Origin: 20CM-2-65-7 sp035943355
Lineage (GTDB): Bacteria; Gemmatimonadota; Gemmatimonadetes; Gemmatimonadales; GWC2-71-9
Reading direction: 5' to 3'
Length of the DNA: 9,481 nucleotides
Assembly (NCBI GenBank): GCA_035943355.1
Contig: DASZCG010000204.1
Coordinates: 1 to 9,481 of the forward strand
Positions 1 to 6,714 of the stretch are shown in pieces. Positions within the stretch are counted from its first letter, which is position 1. Every line of letters begins with the position of its first letter. The notes under the pieces are model-generated. The model searched no databases. It saw only the letters and a program-made list of their open reading frames with translations, and was not told where the DNA came from. The position numbers were made by a program, and so were the translations under genes.

Positions 1-89
1 CCCCGACCGAGGATCTTCACAATCTCCGTGACGGCTCGAGCATGCGCTCGCGCCGCAAATGGATTCGTGATGACCAGCGCGCGGGTCAT
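1..89 (-). CDS. Lipid kinase / diacylglycerol kinase family protein (N-terminal fragment, runs off window)
   Basis: Only the first 29 codons are present; the gene continues beyond the left edge. The start is ATG at 89-87, one base after the tamB stop (TGA-C-ATG on the minus strand), so it is very likely co-transcribed and translationally coupled with tamB. A weak GGGAG ribosome site lies inside the tamB end at 107-103, 13 bases before the ATG. The visible protein begins MTRALVITNPFAARAHARAV: a short beta strand followed by N-P-x-A-A, then an amphipathic helix. This is how the DAGK catalytic domain (YegS/BmrU/DgkB family) opens, where the NPxA/G segment begins the nucleotide-binding fold. These enzymes phosphorylate diacylglycerol, sphingosine-like or other lipids at the inner face of the membrane. 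The catalytic GGDGT motif would lie outside the window, so the family call rests on about 20 residues. No signal peptide is seen, which fits a cytoplasmic enzyme. Confidence 0.55.
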   Translation of the reverse strand, partial: MTRALVITNPFAARAHARAVTEIVKILGR

Positions 90-90
90 G

Positions 91-3000
91 TCAGTAGCGC
101 CGCTCCCAGAAGAGATCGAAGCCAACCTGACGCGGTGCGACGGATTGGATCGGGTCCAGGTCACCGGTCGCGCAGCTACGCATCGGCTCGAAGCCGGCTT
201 CGGTGCGCCATTCCGGGCTGAGCCGATACTGCACCGTGGCGCCCAGCGTGTTGGTCCAGCGGGTCTGGCGGACTTTCGCGCAATAACCGGCGTTCAGCAC
301 GACGAAGGTCTTGGCTCCGATCGCCCAACCCGCGGCGACTTGGGCCCCGGAGAAGGGGTTGGTGACATCGCCGGGTCGAATCTCGAGGTAGTCGAGGGGA
401 ACGCCCAGATCCGATACCACGGTGCGCTCCAGCTCGCCCGCGACGAGCGACGCCGCGGTACCGCGCACGAAGGCGCCCTGGTCGGTGCCCAGCTCGAACG
501 ACGGTTTACCGGCGATCAGATACGACAGCAGCTCCGTCTGGGTGTAGCCACGATCGGATTCGAGCGTGAGCTTGGGCAGTCGCAGGGTTCCCGTGATGTG
601 GGCGCGTACCGGAAGCTCCGCTAACTGCCCCGGGCCGGGTAACGGATGGACGTCGTGAGTGGCCTGAATGTCGAGCTCGGCGTCGAGGTCGGGCGTCCCA
701 AAGTACCGCACCGTCCCTGACGACACCACGAACTCGCGCGTCACCGGGCCAATAATCAACCGGTAGGTCCCGCGCGGCGCCTGCAGCGTACCGCTGAGGA
801 GGTAGTTGTTGTTCACCTTGTTGACGGTGACCGAACCCGTCAGCTGAATGTTCGCTTCGTTGGAGCGCAGCCACACGTCCTCACCCATCGTGAGCTGCAG
901 ATTCTTCACCTGCAGGCTGTCGAAGAAGACGCTCTGGAATTCCGGACCGAGCCGCTGCGCGCGGATGAGTGACGTGTCGATCAGGTCCTGCACCCACGGC
1001 TCGTCCAGGTTCACCACCCGTTTGTTGACGAGATCGGCGAAATGCAGCACGCCCGACGTCACCGTGCCGCGGCCGCTCAGCGTCGCCCCGAACACCGGCC
1101 CCGTGAGCGTCACCCGGCCGCTTGCCGTCACCGTGAGGTAGCCGCGGAGGTCCAGCGCCTTGAACTCGGCGGTGTTGATGTTCACCGCGAGCAGCGGCTT
1201 GGTGAGGCGCTCCAGCCGCATGTACCCGCTGACCGACGCATGGCCGCGCTCGCTCACCGCCCCGATGCTGTCCACCAGGATCGTGTCACCGCGCAGCGAG
1301 ATGCTGCCGTTGAGGTCCGTGTAGCGGACGTTCAGCGCCGGCAGGGTAACGGCGGCGTGGCCAATCTGGAGGCCGCCGCGCAGCTGCGGAGCCTCCCACG
1401 TGCCGCCGATCCCTAAATTCGCGTTGAATATCCCTTGCACCTGCCGCACCGTCGTCGTGACCGCCGCGAGCACGCCCAGATCCGCGCTATCAGCGCGCGC
1501 TTGCACCGAGAGGCTGTCGGGCAGCTGGCGCTGAGCGACCGGGCCGAGGGCGAGGTCGAGCGGCAAATGCGCCGTGACATCCAGAATCCTCTGACCCTCG
1601 CGCCACATGTGGACTTCGCCGTTCAGCCGCCGGTTGCGATAGTCCATGCTGCCGTCCATGAATGGCGCGGCGAATGAGCCGAACGACGGATTCGCCAACG
1701 AAAACGACGCGACGTAGACGGGAATCGCCCGCGAGCCGCGCACGGAAACCAGTGCCGTGACCGCGCCGGCCACACCCGCCGTGTCCTTTTGCATCAACGC
1801 ATAGATGCCGGCGAGTGGAACGCTATCGAGCGTGACCTGCGCCCGAATGGGGCCGCGGGGCGGCATGTCACCGGCAAGCACAATCCGCCCGGCGCCGCGC
1901 GCATTTTTCAAGACCGCCGAGTCGACGTGCAGGACCGAGTCACCGAACGCGAGCGCCGTCGGACGCTCGAGGAACCAGACCCCGCTGGGCAGCAGTACAG
2001 CGAGCGAGTCCACCGCGACCTGCTGCGTCGTTCCCTTCCCCTCCGCGGCTCCGCCGGGGCGCACGTAGCGGCCGCCAGCAAGGAACGCCCCCAGATCGCC
2101 GACGCGCGAGCGAGCGAACCAGGTGAGCGAATCGCGCGTGCCCCGCGCGTGGGCGGCGGCGGCGCCGAATCCGAATCGCCCATGTCCGAGCGAATCGATG
2201 TCCGCTTGGATGTCGAACCGCGGCACGCGGCCAGGCTGGTACGCGATGCTGCCCTGACCTTTGGGAAGGCGCCACTGGCGCCAGCGCAGTCCCTCGACCT
2301 GCGCATCGGCGCCCAGCGACAGAGAGTCGAGGGCACCTTGCAGCGTCAGACGAACTTGCGCCGCGCCGCTGAGCTTGTCTTCGGGTGTCGGGGCGCTCAG
2401 GGCCGCGCCGGCGAGCCACGTCACGAGCGAATCGAGCACGCTCAGGCTATCGGCGTCGAAATTGAAGGCGAGCGTGCCCGTCTCGGGCCGCCTCCATCCC
2501 AACGACCCGCTGCCGTGCGAAACCAATCCCGGCTGTTGCACGCGCAGTGAATCCACATGCAGCCGCCCATGGGCGAAATGCAGCGCGGCGGCGCCGCTGT
2601 CGATGATCGACCCGGCGAACAACGAAGGAGCGAGTGCAGCGGAAAACGCGCCGACCGGCGGCGATAGGCTGTCGCCCTCGACGCTGCCCGTAGCCGTGAA
2701 CGTGAGGCGCGACGGCGGGCCATTGCGCACCATCCAGCGCTGCAGGTTCACGTCCTGCGCGTGGATGGTGAACTTGCGCGCGCCATAGAGCGGCACACTG
2801 CGCGGCACGCCGAGCACGAGCGTGCCGTCGCCGCGGACGGCGCCGCCGCCACCGAGCATAGCGAGATCGGCGTGAGTCTCGAGCGCTGCGAGATTGCCGT
2901 TCAACCGGATCGTTCCTTGCAGCGAGCCGCGCAGCGGAAATCCCGCGATCCGGCCCGTGAGGCCGTCGAGCGCCAGCGAATCGGCGCTGACATCCGCGAA

Positions 3001-4500
3001 TACGCCCAGGATCTCGCTCCGCGAGTCGAGCCCCACCACACCGCGAATCACGCTGACCGGCCGGTCGCCGTCGTGATGGCGCAGTGTGCCGCTGAACGTC
3101 GCATTCTTGAGTGTGCCGGTCAGCGTGCCGGCCGCGTCGAGCTCACCCTGCAGGTCGAACGCCGGCACCATGTTGCGCACTGTGCCGATATCGATTCGGC
3201 CCGTTTCCACGGCAAACGGCTGGAATCCGAGATCGTGGCCGGCGAGGTTGACCTCCCCCTTCCCCTGGATCTGCGACTCCGGCCATCCCGACACCAGCGA
3301 ATCGCGGAACGACCACGACGTCTCGATCTTCAGCGCGCTCATCGGTCCATCGACGATCGTCTGTCCTGTCAGACGGCCGGCGAAGGGGAGCGTATCGAGG
3401 AAGGGGCGCACGAGCTCGAGCGACAAATCGCGGGAAAGCAAATCACCCTGGCGGAGCGCAACGAGCCCCGAGTCCGCGGCGCTGAACGCGGTCACGTGCC
3501 CGGTGACACGGCCGGTCCCGTACGTCAGGTCGAGCGGGCGCAGCTGAATCTCGAGCAGCCTGCCGCCATGCGAGACAACCGCGACGCCGCCATGCAGCAC
3601 GGCCCCGTCGGGGAAGCGGTGATCGAGGAACCGGATGTCGCTCAGGGTCGCCGAGTCGGCCCGCATCGCCAGGTTCCAGAGCACCGTGTCGCGGGGCCAT
3701 TGCACCGTGCCGCGGGCGGCGAACTGCGTGGCCGGAAACCGCACGCGCGACAGATCGGCGTCGAGCGTGCTGCCGTCGATCGTGACACGCCCCTGAGCGT
3801 CGACAATCGACATGTGCGGATCGCTCGCCTCCGTGGCGAGTCGCAGGATGTCGATGCGGATGCCCTTCTCTCTGGGTGACTGAATGCGCAGCGCCGCCAG
3901 GCGGGCGTTCAGGTGCTCGAAGCGGCGCAGGCGGTAGCGGCCGTCTTCGCCCGAGTACTCGATCTCCTCATTGGTGTTCGTGACTTCCCCGTGCTTCTGC
4001 AGCCGCAGGGTCAGCGACCCGTCGTCGATCTGCACGTTGCGCAGCAGAATCAGGGAGCGCGGACCCGCGGGCCCGAGTAGCCTGGTCTTGACCGTGTCCT
4101 TGACGTCCAGCTTCAGCAGCTCGGCAAAATTCGTGGTGCCATTGGCATGCTGCACGATGTTGATTACCGGCTTATCGAGATGCACCTCCAGGAACACAAT
4201 GCGCCCAGCCGCGAAATCGATGAGGTTGTAGCCGAGCTCGGCGCGGGGCAGCAAGGCGACCAGCGTCGAATCGGGATCGATGAGGCGCACATCGGTGAGG
4301 ACGACTCCCGTCAGCAGCGAGCCGCGCACCTCAGCGACCGTGATTGTGCCGGCGACCGCGCTTTGCACCGCGGAGCTGGCGATCCGGGCGAGCAGCGTGC
4401 GCCCCGCCTGCGTGCCCACGAGCGCGTTGAGCGCGCCGAGAAAACACGCCAGCAGCCCGACGAGGGACCAGAGCGCAACGCTCAGCGAACGGCGCATCAT
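91..4500 (-). CDS. tamB: TamB-like translocation and assembly module protein (AsmA/TamB superfamily)
   Basis: A 1469-residue protein, longer than E. coli TamB (1259). Residues 7-29 form an uncleaved hydrophobic anchor after M-M-R-R, so the protein should sit in the inner membrane with its body in the periplasm. The middle is a long run of alternating short beta strands with D-S-L turns, as expected of the hydrophobic-groove 'beta-taco' rod of this superfamily. The C-terminal third is the conserved TamB (DUF490) region: the LLSYLIAGKPSFELG signature lies near residues 1324-1337, followed by amphipathic strands and a final aromatic (…FWERRY). TamB family proteins work with TamA in outer-membrane protein assembly and, from work on TamB/YhdP/YdbH, in phospholipid transport to the outer membrane. 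The start ATG (4500-4498) shares one base with the tamA stop; a second ATG follows at once. No ribosome site is visible, so coupled translation from tamA is likely. The only cysteines are C19 in the anchor and C1407/C1443 at the C-terminus. Confidence 0.93.
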   Translation of the reverse strand: MMRRSLSVALWSLVGLLACFLGALNALVGTQAGRTLLARIASSAVQSAVAGTITVAEVRGSLLTGVVLTDVRLIDPDSTLVALLPRAELGYNLIDFAAGRIVFLEVHLDKPVINIVQHANGTTNFAELLKLDVKDTVKTRLLGPAGPRSLILLRNVQIDDGSLTLRLQKHGEVTNTNEEIEYSGEDGRYRLRRFEHLNARLAALRIQSPREKGIRIDILRLATEASDPHMSIVDAQGRVTIDGSTLDADLSRVRFPATQFAARGTVQWPRDTVLWNLAMRADSATLSDIRFLDHRFPDGAVLHGGVAVVSHGGRLLEIQLRPLDLTYGTGRVTGHVTAFSAADSGLVALRQGDLLSRDLSLELVRPFLDTLPFAGRLTGQTIVDGPMSALKIETSWSFRDSLVSGWPESQIQGKGEVNLAGHDLGFQPFAVETGRIDIGTVRNMVPAFDLQGELDAAGTLTGTLKNATFSGTLRHHDGDRPVSVIRGVVGLDSRSEILGVFADVSADSLALDGLTGRIAGFPLRGSLQGTIRLNGNLAALETHADLAMLGGGGAVRGDGTLVLGVPRSVPLYGARKFTIHAQDVNLQRWMVRNGPPSRLTFTATGSVEGDSLSPPVGAFSAALAPSLFAGSIIDSGAAALHFAHGRLHVDSLRVQQPGLVSHGSGSLGWRRPETGTLAFNFDADSLSVLDSLVTWLAGAALSAPTPEDKLSGAAQVRLTLQGALDSLSLGADAQVEGLRWRQWRLPKGQGSIAYQPGRVPRFDIQADIDSLGHGRFGFGAAAAHARGTRDSLTWFARSRVGDLGAFLAGGRYVRPGGAAEGKGTTQQVAVDSLAVLLPSGVWFLERPTALAFGDSVLHVDSAVLKNARGAGRIVLAGDMPPRGPIRAQVTLDSVPLAGIYALMQKDTAGVAGAVTALVSVRGSRAIPVYVASFSLANPSFGSFAAPFMDGSMDYRNRRLNGEVHMWREGQRILDVTAHLPLDLALGPVAQRQLPDSLSVQARADSADLGVLAAVTTTVRQVQGIFNANLGIGGTWEAPQLRGGLQIGHAAVTLPALNVRYTDLNGSISLRGDTILVDSIGAVSERGHASVSGYMRLERLTKPLLAVNINTAEFKALDLRGYLTVTASGRVTLTGPVFGATLSGRGTVTSGVLHFADLVNKRVVNLDEPWVQDLIDTSLIRAQRLGPEFQSVFFDSLQVKNLQLTMGEDVWLRSNEANIQLTGSVTVNKVNNNYLLSGTLQAPRGTYRLIIGPVTREFVVSSGTVRYFGTPDLDAELDIQATHDVHPLPGPGQLAELPVRAHITGTLRLPKLTLESDRGYTQTELLSYLIAGKPSFELGTDQGAFVRGTAASLVAGELERTVVSDLGVPLDYLEIRPGDVTNPFSGAQVAAGWAIGAKTFVVLNAGYCAKVRQTRWTNTLGATVQYRLSPEWRTEAGFEPMRSCATGDLDPIQSVAPRQVGFDLFWERRY

Positions 4501-6662
4501 CAGAAGGCGTGCCCGATGGCGAATTGCACGACGACCTTCTGCCAGAACGTCTTCTCGGCTCGGACCGGCGGATACGAGTCCCGGATCTGCACGATCGGCT
4601 GTGGGACCCCTGTGCTGTCTGTCGGCACGTACAGCAGCGGGCCTCGCTCCACCGCGTAACCATTGTAAGCGGCGTCAACGCGAACGGGCCCCAAAGGCGT
4701 GGCAAATCGCAGACCGGCACCCGGCGTCACGCGCAGCCCGCTGATCGGAAACACCTCCGATCCCCGCTCCCACACTTGTCCGACATCGACGAAGACGCCA
4801 AGCCGCATCCGTTGCGGGAGGACCGGCGAGGGCAGGCGCAGCTCCGCGTTCATGACGATCAGGGTGTTCCCACCCGTCGGCGCCGTAAAGACGCCGCGCC
4901 ACACTTTTTCCTCCCCTGGTTTGCTCGCGAGCGTGGTGTCACTGGTATCGCTCACGACGTAGACCCGCGGGCCCATTTCATTGCGGCCATAGCCCCGCAC
5001 CGAATTTGGCCCGCCACCGTAAAAGCGCTGATCCGGCGGCACGTATCCGACCTGTTGCCCGGACAGATCGATGTTGCGCGGCAGAATCACTCCCGCATGG
5101 ACACGCCACCCGAACACGGTGCGCCGCCCGATGGGATAGTACTTCGCGATCTCGAACTCCCCGCGATTGAACTCGTACGGCACCTGCGAGCCGAAGAAGT
5201 GCGATGCATTCAGGAGGGTCACCGTGGTGAGGCTTCCCCGGGAAGGATCGAGGATGTTGTTCACCCGGTCGCGGGTGAGACTGATCGAGACCGCACCGAA
5301 TTGCCGGCGGTCGCGGAGAAAATGGCGGCTCGCTTCGTCGCACACGCGGAAGACGTAGCAGAAGAAGGCGTCGGGGGCCGAGGTGCGCCCGACCGAGTAG
5401 TAATAGCCGAGCGTGAGTGGCCATGCGCTTCGCGTATTGAACGTGATCGTCGCATTGCCACCGATCGCTTCGCGGGTGTACACGCCGTACAGGGAGCTGC
5501 GCTCCGCTGTCAGGCCCAATGTCGCGACATTGGTCCGCGACAAGAATGCGGGCTTCCGCAGGTTGGCGTTCAGCTGGTAGTCCATGGTGTCGACGGTCCA
5601 GTCGCCCGCAAACGGATTGCAGACCGACTTGATGCCCGTCGTACCGTTGATATCGGTCTGCGCCGGGAAGCCGCCGCCGAGCTTGGTGAACCGCGCCGAT
5701 AGGTCAAGCGAGCGGGCGCCGCCGAAGAAGTTGCGGGCCGTCCAGCCGGTCTGCAGCCGGAAGCACTCCACCGTGGCGTAGCCGAAACCGATCCGCGTCT
5801 GGTGGCGCGGGCCCTCCTGCACCTGGATGAGGACCCGCAGGGTGGAGTCGTGCAGCGCCGTCTCCTGCGGCGCGATGGAGTCGATCAGGACCACATTGAC
5901 CGAGTTGAACACGCCCATGCCATAGAGATCCCGTTGCGTCTGATAGAGCATGTTCTGGTTGAAACGGGCGCCGGGTCGCACGGACATGACGCGCCGTATG
6001 GTCCCTGTATCGACGTCCTGCACGCCGCGAATCACAACCTCACCGATCCGCATCTGCGGCCCCGGCTGCGCGTCCAGCGCGACCTCGGCGCGCCGTTCGC
6101 CCGCGTCGGAGTCGTAGTTCCGCAGCACGGCGGCGTACGGATACCCATTGTCCCGTAATCGTTGGACGATCGTATCCGCCGACGCTTGCATCAGGAACCG
6201 GTTGAACGGATCGCCGACCTGGAGGGGCAGGTCGCGCTTCAGCTTGTCGATGTTGAGGATCCCCGCGATCCCTGTTACATCGAGACGCGTTACGCGGACC
6301 GGCTCGCCTTCATGGATCCGGATCTCGACGTAGACATTGCGCCCCGATCGTCGCACGACGGTGTCCACCGCGGCACTCATGTAACCGCTTTGGCGGTACA
6401 GCAGAATCAAACGCACGACGTCGCGTCGGAACTCGACCTCGTTGAAGTACCGCTTCTCCCCGAGGCCTATCCAGCGGACGAAGGGCCAAGTGGCCCACCA
6501 GCTGGAGTTGGTCGTGGCGATGGCGCTTTCGAGCGTGATGTCGTCGAGCGCCTTGTTACCGACAAACGACAGTTCCCGGACTACCCGCTCCTGCTGCTCC
6601 TGGGCGGATAAACCGGTCGTCGCCACACACGCGGCGAGCAATAGCAGACATAAGACACGCAA
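4500..6662 (-). CDS. tamA: TamA/BamA-like outer membrane protein (Omp85 family, three POTRA domains plus barrel)
   Basis: A 720-residue Omp85 protein. Residues 1-20 are a signal peptide (hydrophobic LCLLLLAACVA, likely cut at LSA-Q). Three POTRA-like repeats follow: about 27-119, 121-200 and 204-283. The first contains the W-rich SSWWATWPF segment and RYFNEVEF. The barrel runs from about 288 to the end. It carries the Omp85 loop-6 VRGY motif at 555-558, within RFYGGGPNSVRGY, and ends in a terminal phenylalanine (…AIGHAF), the usual outer-membrane insertion signal. Three POTRAs and the immediately downstream tamB favour TamA over BamA, which has five POTRAs; some phyla carry BamA variants with fewer, so the name is by context. 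It would act in the outer membrane, handing over clients or lipids with TamB. The start is TTG at 6662; an in-frame stop (TAG, 6686-6684) closes the frame just upstream and no ATG lies in frame before the signal peptide. Cysteines C300, C348, C435 and C441 lie in the barrel region. Confidence 0.9.
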   Translation of the reverse strand: MRVLCLLLLAACVATTGLSAQEQQERVVRELSFVGNKALDDITLESAIATTNSSWWATWPFVRWIGLGEKRYFNEVEFRRDVVRLILLYRQSGYMSAAVDTVVRRSGRNVYVEIRIHEGEPVRVTRLDVTGIAGILNIDKLKRDLPLQVGDPFNRFLMQASADTIVQRLRDNGYPYAAVLRNYDSDAGERRAEVALDAQPGPQMRIGEVVIRGVQDVDTGTIRRVMSVRPGARFNQNMLYQTQRDLYGMGVFNSVNVVLIDSIAPQETALHDSTLRVLIQVQEGPRHQTRIGFGYATVECFRLQTGWTARNFFGGARSLDLSARFTKLGGGFPAQTDINGTTGIKSVCNPFAGDWTVDTMDYQLNANLRKPAFLSRTNVATLGLTAERSSLYGVYTREAIGGNATITFNTRSAWPLTLGYYYSVGRTSAPDAFFCYVFRVCDEASRHFLRDRRQFGAVSISLTRDRVNNILDPSRGSLTTVTLLNASHFFGSQVPYEFNRGEFEIAKYYPIGRRTVFGWRVHAGVILPRNIDLSGQQVGYVPPDQRFYGGGPNSVRGYGRNEMGPRVYVVSDTSDTTLASKPGEEKVWRGVFTAPTGGNTLIVMNAELRLPSPVLPQRMRLGVFVDVGQVWERGSEVFPISGLRVTPGAGLRFATPLGPVRVDAAYNGYAVERGPLLYVPTDSTGVPQPIVQIRDSYPPVRAEKTFWQKVVVQFAIGHAF

Positions 6663-6690
6663 TTGACGAGATTTGGCAATCCGCTATGTT
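6663..6690 (+). promoter_or_regulatory. Possible promoter for the peptide transporter genes
   Basis: TTGACG (6663-6668) is followed after 16 bases by TATGTT (6685-6690), five and four matches of six to the sigma70 consensus. If used, transcription would begin near 6697, downstream of the assigned ATG at 6686, and the protein would have to start at the in-frame TTG at 6698 as a near-leaderless message. That conflict makes the call weak; the true promoter could instead lie inside tamA. Confidence 0.18.
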
Positions 6691-6714
6691 GCGACACTTG
6701 CTCCGCACTGTCAA
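6686..6714 (-). promoter_or_regulatory. Candidate sigma70-type promoter for the tamA-tamB-kinase operon
   Basis: On the minus strand, a perfect TTGACA (6714-6709) is followed after 17 bases by CAACAT (6691-6686), a poor -10 with three of six consensus bases. Transcription would start near 6679, giving a leader of about 17 bases before the TTG start of tamA. The whole promoter lies inside the first codons of the divergent peptide-binding gene, because only 23 bases separate the two genes. The spacing and the perfect -35 are what I see; use as a promoter is inference, and the -10 match is weak. Confidence 0.35.

Noticed and set aside
28..624. Plus-strand open frame at the left edge
   Set aside because: It crosses the tamB/kinase junction on the opposite strand and its product has no family features; both minus-strand genes explain the region.
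2761..3879. Plus-strand open frame (372 codons) inside tamB
   Set aside because: Low-complexity Arg/Glu/Ala composition and no motif; it is opposite a continuous tamB frame whose protein features run straight through it.
4509..5702. Plus-strand open frame (397 codons) opposite tamA
   Set aside because: Arg/His/Asp-rich product without recognisable fold, opposite the barrel and its VRGY motif; shadow frame.
6621..6662. Lipobox-like L-A-A-C at residues 9-12 of TamA
   Set aside because: The hydrophobic stretch before it is too short, and a standard signal peptidase I site (LSA-Q) follows; Omp85 barrels are not normally lipoproteins.
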